From assembly GCA_905250025.1 (NCBI GenBank), contig CAJNOJ010000154.1, forward strand, positions 1-64,000: a stretch of DNA of 64,000 bases. The letters are read 5' to 3'. Below the pieces are notes generated by a model. It did no database searches. It was given only the letters and a program-made list of their open reading frames with translations, and was not told the origin of the DNA. Shown here in pieces: positions 10,798-21,154 of this stretch. Positions within the stretch are counted from its first letter, which is position 1, and every line of letters starts with the position of its first letter. The DNA is from Adineta ricciae. Its lineage: Eukaryota > Rotifera > Eurotatoria > Adinetida > Adinetidae. The position numbers were made by a program, and so were the translations under genes.

Positions 10798-12037
10798 ATG
10801 AGTAAACAGAGTGAAGTTGATTCGGATACAGATGCTCTTCAAGAGTTGGGATATACGCAAGAACTCTATCGTGGGTTCTCACCATTTATGTCCTTTGCTT
10901 TTTGTTTCACAACAGTCAATGTTCTGACATCAATTTCAATTGGTTTTAATTATGCGCTGATAACAGGTGGATCAGGTGTTATCATTTGGTCGTGGATTCT
11001 CGGGTCATTTTTTACAATTCTTATTGGTCTCTCATTAGCAGAAATCTGCTCGGTTTATCCGAGCGCCGGCTCCGTTTATTATTGGTATGATCTTGTAAAT
11101 CGCTGAATGGATTTGATGTTTTGCTTTTTCAAGGGCGGGTCAACTTGTTTCACCTCGGCGTGCGCCTCTGGCTTCATTCATTTGTGGATGGTTTAATTTT
11201 GTTGGCAATGTCGCGGGCAAGTTGAACACATTGAATTCTCAACTAGATAAAATCGACTGTGAATAGGTGATGCGGCTTTTTCATCAGGTTTTGCCTCGAT
11301 CGTTAATGCCGCATTTGTACTTGATGGTAAACCACCGCTGAACATTCATATTCAAGTAGGTATTAGTGTTGGAATTACATTTATCTGGGCTGTACAAAAC
11401 GCACTTCGGATCGATCAACAAGGATGGTTGAATAATATAGCGACATTTATACAAATTTGTTCGACGATAGGTACAGTGCTCGTTCTTTTTCTCATGACTC
11501 CACAACGAGCAACGGTTTCTGATGTATTTACGTCAACTTATAACGAAACTGGTTTTCCGTTCATCTATGTGTGCTTTATTAGTATTCTATCCACCCTTTT
11601 TTCATTTTCCGGTTACGAAGGTATATGCACTGACATCCAACATTGGACATTTGTTAATCTTTTTCTGTTGCTTGTTTCTTTCAGCGGGTGCACACTTAGC
11701 TGAAGAAACCCAAAGTGCTGGAAAGGCAGGTAAACATCCGAACTATCGAGTTGTAAGCCATCAATAAATTCTATTAAAATTTTCCAGCTCCTCATGGTAT
11801 TGTTGGTACATGTATTTGCAGTGCGATCGTTGGTTTTGTCTATTTACTTGCTCTTCTTTTCGCTATTCCAAATGTAACAAACTTCATGGAAGTAAATAAT
11901 TATGATGAAATGAACTTATCTATCGCTGTTTATCGATTAGCAGTACCACATAAAGGTGCTCTAGCACTGACTATTTTACTTATTATAAATCTTCATTTCG
12001 GAGGAATGTCAGGAATGACGGTGACAAGTCGGATTGG
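10798..12037 (+). CDS. APC-superfamily amino acid permease, copy A exons 1-5
   Basis: Exons 10798-11084, 11134-11216, 11267-11620, 11685-11729 and 11788-12037 join in frame. Intron 2 starts with GC (G|GCAAGT...AG). The protein begins with an acidic tail, then LGYTQELYRGFSPFMSFAF and an AEICSVYPSAGSVYYW motif, typical of the APC family helix 1-2 region and reminiscent of fungal GABA/choline permeases. FSFSGYEAGAHLAEET follows (spliced), matching the fungal G-x-x-A-x-H-x-A-E-E-T helix 6 region. It would move amino acids or amines across a membrane. The final exon is cut off by the 'n' at 12071; its true continuation is 32919-33492. Expected full length is 530 aa, as in copy B. Confidence 0.8.
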
Positions 12038-12070
12038 GTAAAATCTTTTCTTCGAAAGAAAGTTTTTCAT

Positions 12071-12071
12071 N
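12071..12071. other. Contig junction (single n), misordered
   Basis: The left contig ends in APC intron 5. Its last 16 assigned bases (12054-12069) recur at the start of the contig beginning at 32884, which carries the missing last exon. The sequence to the right of the n is unrelated (a G-alpha intron). The join at 12071 is therefore between copies A and B, not a real adjacency. Confidence 0.8.
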
Positions 12072-12236
12072 CCAACATCGAACCTCAACCCTCGTCCCAA
12101 AGCATGCTTTATGAAGATCCGAGCATTTGCAAAAGAAATGTCATTTGACCTTTGACCTTTGACCTGCGACAGACACACACAAACAAACGAATTTCCGTTT
12201 TTTGACCACTTTTTTTCGACATGACCCTCCTTACAG

Positions 12237-12866
12237 TCGAGGGAATAGAATAATAGATACAAGTGGAGAAAAATCCGAATATCGAAAATGGACTCATTAT
12301 TTCGATAAAGTTATTTCAACAGTATTTGTTGTTTCATTAATTGATTATGATCAAGTTTGTTTATCTAATCTCTTTTTTTTATAATTAATTCAATAAATTT
12401 CAATTTTAGGAAGATAAAATGGAAGAAAGTATAAAATTATTTCGTAAAATTGTTACTTCACCACATCTTGCCTATTCATCTCTAATTCTTTTATTGAATA
12501 AAAAAGATTTACTTGAAGAAAAAATCCTTTATTCACATTTAAAAGATTATTATCCTGAATTTGATGGTAAAACGTCTTTCTCTTTATTAAAGAAATCAAA
12601 CCCTTTTTTTTAAGGTCCAGAACGAGATTCACAAGCTCCAAGAGAATTTATTCTTAAAATGTTTATTGATATGATGCCAGATGACAAGAAAACTATTTAT
12701 TCATATTTTACTTGTGCAAAAAGTAAAAAGAAAATTCGTTTTTTTTTTCTATAACAAATCTTTGAATTATTGTTTAGATATTGATAATAGTGCATTTATA
12801 TTCGCTGCTATCAAAGATTCACTTCATTTATCTGTTCAAAAATTTACCAATACTCATAAAACATAA
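12237..12866 (+). CDS. Divergent G protein alpha subunit, 3' part
   Basis: Four exons, 12237-12354, 12410-12566, 12615-12722 and 12778-12866, encode the C-terminal half of a heterotrimeric G-alpha, closest by eye to the Gq class. Visible features: [18 protein letters not shown] in place of the switch II DVGGQRSERRKW, then [21 protein letters not shown], the guanine-binding [18 protein letters not shown] (NKKD intact), [12 protein letters not shown] and YSYFTCAK in place of TCAT. The catalytic Gln of DVGGQ is replaced by Glu, and the C-terminal receptor-contact tail is unlike any standard class. The 5' exons lie beyond the contig start at 12072. It is either a fast-evolving, possibly GTPase-impaired paralogue or an early pseudogene; no stops or frameshifts are seen. 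Confidence 0.75.
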
Positions 12867-13643
12867 TATTTTATCTTTTCTTCTAAACAGAGATATAAGT
12901 TCGGCAAGGTTGAAATAAAAGAAACTATTTCTATAGCAGTTTTAATAACACAAAAGTATTGTTTGTTCTCCTATCGAAAATAAAGCATATGCAATAACAT
13001 CACTGAGTGCAACATTTCTGGAATGTTGTTATTGAAGAATTGATACACTAACAGTTTTTTTTTCAAGTAATTTACGAGTTGTATCAAACTGAACTTGTTG
13101 TACGAAACCAATAGTAATGGTTTTTGTCTTTCGATGAAAAATCTCAGCAAAAATCTCCAAGAAAACAATGACTGAATATTTGTTAGTTTGAAATAAAGTC
13201 TAATAGAGAACCTTCACTGTCATTACCACCCACCCATACTTATACTGTGAATATGGACACTTGTTTCTTGGACTAATCATATTTGATCTTGATGTTGCAG
13301 CGTTATCGATCTGGATTATGTTTTATATATTTAAAGTATGTAGGTTAGTTCATCTAGAATTCTCATTAATGCAAATCTCAATCAGATATCTTACATGTCT
13401 TTCATGGTCTCAAAATATAAATAAGCAAAATTTATAATTAATAGTGTATGTTTGGTTTATGAAATGAAATTCTATTGACTAACTACTGTAGATGAAGAAT
13501 TGGTTCGTATTTCTACGATTTCTCTGCATCGAAAAAAACATAATTTATAGAAAATAAAGGCTTTCTTTGTTCTCTGCATTTCGTATTGTATATAAAATTA
13601 TTTAGTAACATTTCGACACATATGTCATTTCACTCATAGTAGA
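12867..13643. other. Intergenic, no gene recognised
   Basis: AT-rich spacer between the G-alpha 3' end and the NHL gene. Short open frames have no recognisable content. Likely contains the NHL gene promoter. Confidence 0.5.
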
Positions 13644-14837
13644 ATGAAGAAAATTTCTATTTCTGCTACCGTTCAACGAGTCAAACGTAAACAAATCGTT
13701 GAATATAATCAAAACTTGCATACAGTATGATTTAAAATTAATTTTCTCTTTTTTTTTCTCTTGAATATATATTTGTATAGATTTCAACAAATGATAAGAT
13801 TCAAAACACATCAAATACTACGACGACTATATCTGGTGTTCATTCATTTTCACATGTAAGGGATTGCAATCGATTATTGAAAACTATATTCTCTACTTTT
13901 TCAAAGAAATTTCTAAACGATAATCATCGCCTTGTTGTTAAAGTAAGAGAGATTGTTTTGTAGAATTTAATATATTTTTCTTCAAATAGAAGCAATCAAC
14001 AAATGCCTGGTTAGATGAAAAGGGTTTGACAAACGATTATCATAAATCATTAAAAAAGAAAATGTATGTAATTATTATATCTATGGATAACTATATATTT
14101 ATGTATATAGGAAGAAGAACTGTTCAATTCAACGAATTCTTGTGGCTACGCTTCTTACCGTACTTATTTGTATTGTGATCACTGTGGTGTTATTTTATAT
14201 ACTGTTTAAATCGAAAAAGCAAACAAAACCTGCGTCTGGTAAGTTAGAATTATTGTATGAAAATGAAATCTTTTAATGAAATGAAATATGTAGATTTTAT
14301 ACCCATATTACGTTGGAATAGCACGGGAATTACAGTTGCTGGTATTGTTAATACACCTGGTAATGCTAGTAATCTATTGAATCAACCCACAGATATAGTA
14401 TTAATTCATCCGAATCTTCTCTATATTGCTGATTATGGTAATCATCGGATACAAAAGTATCAGCTCGGTAATTCGAATGGTACGACTGTAGCTGATGAAG
14501 CATATGGATCAGGAGGTTCATTGTCTAATCAATTAAAAAATCCATCATGTATACATATTGATTCATCAAATGGTATCTATATATCTGATTCAGGAAATAA
14601 TCGTGTTCAATATTGGGGCAATAATATGCTGACGGGAATTACAGTTGCAGGCAATTCTGCAGGTATGTCCGATAGTACAAATGATACATTTAATGATCCT
14701 GTGGGTCTTACACGTAATGAAACAACTGGTACACTTTATATTGCTGATTTCGGTAATAATCGTGTTATGAGTTATCTATTGAATGCATCATCGGGAACAC
14801 TCGCTGCTGGTACTGGCACGTTTGGTACAGGACCTAC
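13644..14837 (+). CDS. NHL-repeat type II membrane protein, cut by a hAT element
   Basis: Six exons: 13644-13724, 13781-13855, 13907-13942, 13990-14063, 14111-14238 and 14294 to the hAT border at 14837. All junctions keep frame. A basic, Thr/Ser-rich cytoplasmic part leads to one membrane helix (ILVATLLTVLICIVITVVLF), then NHL beta-propeller repeats: IVLIHPNLLYIADYGNHRIQ, IHIDSSNGIYISDSGNNRVQ and LTRNETTGTLYIADFGNNRV. Secreted or surface NHL propellers bind proteins or glycans; the ligand here is unknown. The frame enters the transposon just after GTGTFGTGPT, and NHL sequence does not resume after 18286, so the propeller is incomplete and the allele is probably non-functional. Similar type II NHL proteins are numerous in bdelloids. 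Confidence 0.65.
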
Positions 14838-14927
14838 CAGAGACCGGCGGGACGAACGATTTGTCCCGTCCCGTCCCAGGACGGGACGGGACGAAAAATT
14901 TAAGACTCGCCGCGGGACGGGACAAAG
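14838..14927 (+). repeat. hAT left end: TIR and subterminal GGGAC repeats
   Basis: 16-bp TIR followed by CCCGT repeats running directly into GGGAC repeats, so the segment near 14866-14890 can fold into a GC-rich hairpin. It is strikingly GC-rich against an AT-rich background. Confidence 0.8.
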
Positions 14928-15473
14928 CTTTATTTCGACTTGTCCCGCGATCAATCTTTTCAAGTTTATATACTTTAAGAACATTATCTACAAGAAAAAC
15001 ACGAAATAACGTCAACAGTAGTGTCTTTTCATAGATATAGAACAGACAAATAATCTTATTCGTTAATTCTTATCTCCAATGTAAACTTTTTTTTATCCTT
15101 TACGTTCTTCATACCCATCTGAAAACAATGCAGAACTTTATTCGTGAATGTTTACAAAAACAAAGATTAGTTTTTCTTTTCTTTAATAACAATGAGCTTA
15201 TATTCTTGTGTAAACGAGAGAATATTCGAGAACCATACTTTACCTTGATCTTTTGTTGTTATTCTCTATACAAAGAGAAATTCATGGATAATTCAACATT
15301 CATTATTTAGATTCAGTAAAGCATTTGTTATTTGAATTCAAAATTATCTATATACATTCTTCTGATTTGCATTTCTATCTTGGATTTTATTAGGTGTAAG
15401 TAACTTTTGTTTTTGTCCAGAATAAAACTGATGGATATATTGAATTGGTATATTTAGTTGTTTAAATATTGAC

Positions 15474-18015
15474 ATGGACAATGATATCATTTTCGTCGAC
15501 AACAATCAAAACTCTTCCTTTTCTACAGATATTCATACGAGTACTGAAAATTCACCATCAACATCATCTCGAAACAGTTTATCTATTTTGTCGTGGTCTC
15601 CATCCAATCAATCTAATGAATATACATGCAAGAAAATCGAGATGTTAATGAAACAAAATGGTAAACAATATATCGTTGTTGATAATACAAAGGTGCATTC
15701 ATCAAAATGTTGGGACTTATTTGGTTTTCCAGCAATTATCGAATCAGATGGTGAAACGCCAAAGATTATTGAGAAATTTGTTACATGTCGACAATGTTAT
15801 ATGACGTATTCTTTCAATTCGAATAGCACTCGTTTATTGAACAATCATATTTGTAAAAAGCCACATCGTGCTCGATCTTCTTCTGCTTCAATGGCACCAA
15901 ATTCATCTTCAAGTTGTCATCAAACAACACTTGCATCTTATACAGCAGCTGGTGGTGTGAAACTTAGTGATGGTCACATGAAACGAATGAAAGATCTTCA
16001 AGCTAATTGGATTTGCAAGGATATACGACCATTTGCCATAATTGAAGATGATGGTTTTCGTGAAATAGCACAAGAGTTAGTTTCATTAGGTTCGTACTTG
16101 ATTTCTTTCAAAATCGTTTACAATCTGTTCAAGCTACTATGTCTAATTAAACATCTTGAACTCAAGCTTGATATTTCATTTATTTGAGAATTCTAAATTC
16201 CTCTCTTTGTTTTTAGGAGCTAAGTATGGAAATATTGAAGTTGGACGTGTTTTACGAAGTTCAAAAATCATCGGTTTACATATTCAAGAGCTGGCGCAAA
16301 GCCATAGAGAAAAAGTGCGTTTACAATTCGTTGAGCCTGTCGAAAAACAATCATTGGTTATATGTCCTGATTTGTGGAGTGATGCTCATCGTCAAATTTC
16401 TTATCTGGGAATCACGGCTTCGTTTGTCACGTCAGATTATGAACTTCGTACGATTGATCTATGTTGTTCACCTTACCGTGAAACAAATAAAACTGCTGAA
16501 TCAATTATTCACGTGAGTAAATTATAATTTTCTTTTTTTTCGTACGATTATTTTCCATTTAGGCACTACGTTATGCTCTTGCTCCTTTTGGTCTTGATAA
16601 TCTTCATCTATTAACATTTGTTAGTGATCGAGGATCAAATTTCGTCAAAGCGTTAAAACCATATCGATCCTTCTTCTGTCTTGCGCATCGATTAAATAAT
16701 ATCCTCAAGCGTGCTTTTTATCAGAACAATTTGAATAAAAATAAGTACAATTCCAATGTATCAAATCAAGTCAATCAGAGTGTTGTAGGAGAAGAAAGTG
16801 ATGGTGATGGAAGTGACGATGATGATGATGAATCTTCGTATTCAAAAGCAGCAGATGAGGGAATTCCTGAAGATGCCTTAAACGTTTTAAAGACAATTAT
16901 TGAATGTAAAAACCTGGTGAGATACGTGAAGAAGGTAAGTTAATTATTTATATGATCATATCACATTTAGTTTTTCTCTGTAGAATGGAATAAATCAGAA
17001 AATAAAAGAAGCAGGTGGTTATGCATTAAAACAATCGACAAATGTTCGATGGTTGTCATTAATTGAACTTCTCGAATCAATTGAAAAATCGTCAAATATT
17101 ATTGGGAGGGTATTGCTGGGAAAAAAGAAATTTAATATCAATATGGATATTGTTCGTTCATTAGTTCGTCTCCTTCGTCCATTTAAATTTATCATTCAAA
17201 TCATTCAAAAAGGTTGTGAACCATCCTTTCACTGCGTTCTCATATCTCTTCTTACTCTTCGTGCTTCTTTGGAATCAATGTCATCTTTGATTGCTTACGA
17301 AAAATCTCATAATGTTAACGGTGGTGATTCTGATGAGGATGATGACGATTTTGAATCGGATGGTAAGAACATTGTTTTCTAAAGGTGACTGCATTGATTT
17401 GAACACTAACTGTTTCTAGGAATGTTATTTTTTCGCACACGAATTAACCATCTTTTGGAAACGATGATCGAACTGAAGGTAGAACATTTTGCTGCGGCAA
17501 TGTTGCATCCACGTTATAGACATTTAAAAGCATGCACAAGTCAAGAAATAAAAAAGTGCAAAGAGTATATTCAAAAAGAAATGCGTTCAGTTTCATATCA
17601 AATGAAAAACGATTCTTCCATTTCATCCACATCGACTAATGATCCAAAATTACCACCGAAGAAGAAACAGAAACGTTTTGGCCATCAATTTGAATCCGGA
17701 AATATTTCTGATGAATATGACGATCGAGAAGAAGAAGAACGACTCGATAAATATCTTTCTATGCGTCTCGATCTTGAAAAGATTCAAGATGATCCGTTAA
17801 TATTTTGGAAACAACATGATAAAACGTTTCCAACTCTGTCCGTTCTTGCTCGTCGTCTTCATTCAATTCCTGCAACAACTGCTTCAGTGGAACGAAGTTT
17901 TAGTGGTGGTGGACAAATAGTTAATGAACGTCGAACGAACCTTTCTCCATCTCAAGTAGATAATATTTTATTTATTCGTTCAATTCTATCAAATGGTTAT
18001 CATGTTATGAACTGA
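15474..18015 (+). CDS. hAT transposase
   Basis: Five exons, 15474-16089, 16217-16512, 16563-16934, 16984-17362 and 17420-18015, join in frame to 752 aa with no lesions. An N-terminal BED-like zinc finger (CRQCYMTY...LLNNHIC) would bind the element ends. The RNase H-like core shows VICPDLWSDAHRQISYLGIT (first Asp) and LLTFVSDRGSNFVKAL (second Asp). An acidic, variable insertion precedes the C-terminal dimerisation domain FPTLSVLARRLHSIPATTAS then VERSFSGGG, whose Glu is the expected third catalytic residue. All three acidic positions are present, so the element may be autonomous. Introns of about 50-125 nt match host introns. The first ATG in the open frame was taken as start. Confidence 0.88.
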
Positions 18016-18126
18016 ACTCTATTCACGTGAACTTTTTTTTTAACTAGATTATTTCTCTAAAAATAAACCATAAAAAAATACTTCCTTGTTTACAATATAA
18101 AAATAACTTGATGGGCAGTTTTTATA

Positions 18127-18286
18127 GACGCGGGACGGGACGGGACGGGACGGGATAAGCTGGTAGTTGGCGGGACGGGACGGGACCGAATGCCAGAGAG
18201 AGCGCGGGACACGGGACGGGACGGGACAGCAAGTCTATAGGGCGGGACGGGACGGGACGAAAAAATCATGGTCCCGCCGGTCTCTG
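18127..18286 (+). repeat. hAT right end: subterminal GGGAC repeats and TIR
   Basis: Arrays of CGGGACGGGAC units broken by short spacers, ending in the 16-bp TIR at 18271-18286. Mirrors the left end in composition. Confidence 0.8.
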
Positions 18287-18904
18287 ATATGTAATTTGTG
18301 TTCTTCTACGCCTCATTCCAATAAAGAAGATAGGAAGAATGGAAATCAGGGAAATTTGCTATTTTCCTGTTATCTATAGATTATTTTGATCTAGTTTGAA
18401 TTACTTTTGAAAGAGGAAGATTAAAAGTGCAAAAAGAGCACCATTTTCTCCGTTACTTTCGCTCCTCTATATTATCTATTCAATCAGAATCAGTTTTAAA
18501 AGGGAAAAGATAAATGTAAGATGATTAAGTCACTTCACAACAAGTCTTCTCAAAGTTACAATATCGAATGAATGACATTTCGTTTGATGATCATCTATTC
18601 AATTACAAAAATGAATATAAAAACTAACTTCATCAGTAAACAACAGAAAAAAAGAAACACATTTTCACATCTACCCTATTTTATACTCAATGATTGAATG
18701 ACTATCCCATCAATCACGTATCCTTCGATAATTACTCGAGATAAAATCAATGAATCCAATTCGTTAACGCATCTATATCGTAAACATATAAAGAAATTAT
18801 CAAATAAGAAAACTAATTTCATTTCATTTTCTCATATTTAGATTGAACCCATGTGGCTAGAGAAACAAGATGGGATTACATTGAGCATGTTTATTGATTT
18901 TGCA
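18287..18904. other. Unassigned spacer right of the hAT element
   Basis: No NHL sequence resumes here and no other gene is recognisable in six frames. AT-rich. Runs up to the point where homology with copy A starts. Confidence 0.5.
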
Positions 18905-19410
18905 AATTTCAGCAAACCCTTTACTTATGCGATATTCCAGCGAACTATCAATTGTTTTGCCCCTTGAACATTAACTATTTGATTGAATTATAGTGTAACC
19001 TAAAACGAATTTCTATCGTGAAACTAGCAAATGACTCTCCACTACATTTAATCTGCGGAATATTTTCTATTGTTTGTTCTTCATACTGTCTCAAAAGCTG
19101 CTGTGCAGAGGAAATGTTATGTATGCTCTCGTACAAAAAAAAGAGTACACAAAATCGGTTAATTACGCAAGAAATTAGTACGACGAATGTGATGTTGGAT
19201 TATATGTATATACTTGTCTATTTCAAAACTTATCATACGTTCAAACACTTTTGATTGAATAAACATCTGTTTAGAGTATTTTATAATAAACTTCAATTTT
19301 TCGAAAAACATTGCTAATAATGGATTAAATTTGATTTCTATTTAATGGAAACATCATACAACTTTTCTTGATATTCTCTGAGTAAAATTATTTACATGAT
19401 TTCTTTATAT

Positions 19411-20102
19411 TTATTCAATTGGAATCAATTCACCTGTCCTAATGTCGAATACAAAACCTAAAATTTTTGCGTTGGGACTGGCCACTCGTTCTCTAATCAA
19501 TTTCATATCGTCCTTGACGCTTTTATTTAGATTTTCAATTGTCAATGCTTTGATGCATTCACCATTCAATATTTCTTCATTTATATGAATGTTATCTTCT
19601 TTGGCCAAAGTTTCACTAATCGTTGAAAGAGTAAAAGACGTGCATCCGCAGAAAGTATGATGAACAACAGCTATAACTTCAAGATGGAACATATAATGTG
19701 CTGTTATCAAAGACCGTAGAGCATCTATCGCACGACCACCGGCAACACGTACTTGAAGAAATAAACCAGCATCTAAAAGAACGGCAGAGATCGTTTCCTA
19801 GTTGATCGATGAGTATACTGACAGTTAATATGCTTGAGTACAAGTTCAGCAGCAGGATCTGTTCGTGGATCGTAACAACAGATGATGAAAACTGGTCGAC
19901 CTTCCCCAGGTGGTCTTGCATGAGTCCTCTGACGTTGGATTTTGACATCATAGTTTGGAGTTTTACGTAAGATACCATAATCTGTATTTTCAATTAAGTT
20001 CGACAATGTTTCTGACGTGTTTTCCGCATCTTTTCTTGAGTCTCCGTCGGTGGACTGGTCGAGAAACGTCGTTGTCATGCTTATTGCGTAGAAATGAAGC
20101 AA
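19411..20102 (-). CDS. Beta-class carbonic anhydrase-like protein, copy B
   Basis: Allele of the gene at 7426-8117 with the same two-exon structure, 20102-19823 and 19772-19411, and the same 50-nt intron. The zinc and catalytic residues are unchanged (CYDPR, AGGRAIDALRSL, HTFCG). Amino acid differences are few, such as LAKED preceded by T instead of A and NGEC instead of NSEC, so both alleles look functional. The alternative donor used in some naive models of copy A (GTAGAC) is lost here, which supports the GTCAGT donor. Confidence 0.75.
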
Positions 20103-20850
20103 GAGAAGTGATATAAATGTTGATAAAGAACTGCATGCAATGCAAAATGATAAGAACGATAAACGAAATGTTTTTATTCATATTGGCAACTCGCCTGACT
20201 ATGTAAAAAATATACGATTAATAAACACTTCGTAATTAGATTTCAAATGCTGATATTTCTAATGTATAAATTATGTAAAACTTCCAATTTAGTAGTAGAA
20301 TACAAATATGTCTAACAACATCGAAGAAACAGTCAACAGAACGAGTAGAGAACAACGGCTTTCCTCCTGTTTAAACAAGAAAGAGAACAGTAAAAACAAA
20401 TGTTTCTCGATACCAACATGTAATTTCATGTAGTGAAGTTACTTTAGATTGAACTACTTGCATAACAAATCCTTCGATTTATTCTATTAGTTTTAATCTG
20501 AATTGCCTTGTGACAACGATTTTACTATAACTTTTTTGAATAGGATTTGGTGAACAGTACTCGCTTTCGTTACGAATTATTCTCTTCTTCAAAAATCGCG
20601 TTTTTTACTCGAACGTATACTCCTACGCGATGATTATATTTCGTAAAACAAATAAACTTCGATGTTCTCTTCGACATAATCACACACTTGCATACAGTGA
20701 TTTACACTATGGTTAAAATAATCAATGAACAAAAGAAAAGTTTTGCTTTTTGGATAAGAAAATCTTCAACGTGTTTCTTTCTTGATGGAGAAGGGGGAGA
20801 GATATATTATACTAAAAAAAAGAGAACAAAAACGAATCAAGCATTTCATC
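20103..20850. other. Intergenic, no gene recognised
   Basis: Allelic to 8118-8861. The 63-codon frame at 20688-20879 parallels that of copy A, with one codon inserted, and overlaps the promoter motifs. Confidence 0.5.
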
Positions 20851-21039
20851 TGACGTCAAATCAACGTCAGAAATGGTGATTTTTTCTCCTTTTTGTTACT
20901 TAAAATGTTTTAAGGCATCGTGAAAAGTCTTTTTTTTCATTACGCCTACAATACAGAGTTACTTCTTTTTCTGTTGACAACGAATTGTTTGCATTTCTTT
21001 CTCGTTGAAATTCATTGAGAACGACGAGCACTATAAATA
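20851..21039 (+). promoter_or_regulatory. Putative promoter: CRE palindrome and TATA box, copy B
   Basis: TGACGTCA at 20851-20858 and TATAAATA at 21032-21039, about 115 bases before the ATG of the Cys/repeat gene. Same spacing as in copy A. Confidence 0.45.
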
Positions 21040-21154
21040 AGAATAAAATATCTTCAACTATTTCATCGCCAGTTAATTATTTCATTTCGATAACTTTTCT
21101 TCGGTCTTTCCGTTTAGTTAATTTAATTATTGATTGCATTTCTCGGAATTCTAG

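Larger units (their letters stand above)
6955..12070. repeat. Homologous block 1, copy A (partner 18905-24122)
   Basis: Colinear with 18905-24122 across coding and non-coding sequence, including the carbonic anhydrase, Cys/repeat protein and most of the APC permease. Differences are point changes, small indels and two repeat units in the minisatellite. It ends at the 'n' at 12071, inside an APC intron. Best read as the allelic copy rather than a tandem duplication. Confidence 0.85.
14838..18286 (+). mobile_element. hAT-superfamily DNA transposon
   Basis: A 3449-bp element bounded by perfect 16-bp terminal inverted repeats, CAGAGACCGGCGGGAC at 14838-14853 and its complement at 18271-18286. 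It carries an apparently intact transposase. Beside both ends lie clusters of GGGAC/CGGGA repeats, partly palindromic (around 14866-14890 on the left, 18127-18262 on the right), of the kind hAT transposases use as subterminal binding sites. hAT insertions normally make 8-bp target duplications; here the left flank (14830-14837) and right flank (18287-18294) do not match. The insertion is absent from copy A, but copy A is unrelated at this position, so absence alone does not date it. Confidence 0.88.

Noticed and set aside
12146..12170. Tandem TGACCTT heptamers, resembling nuclear receptor half-sites
   Set aside because: Two to three units within an intron near a contig end; too short to claim a regulatory role.
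14830..18294. Possible 8-bp target duplication of the hAT element
   Set aside because: Flanks GGACCTAC and ATATGTAA do not match, even allowing a one- or two-base shift of the element border.
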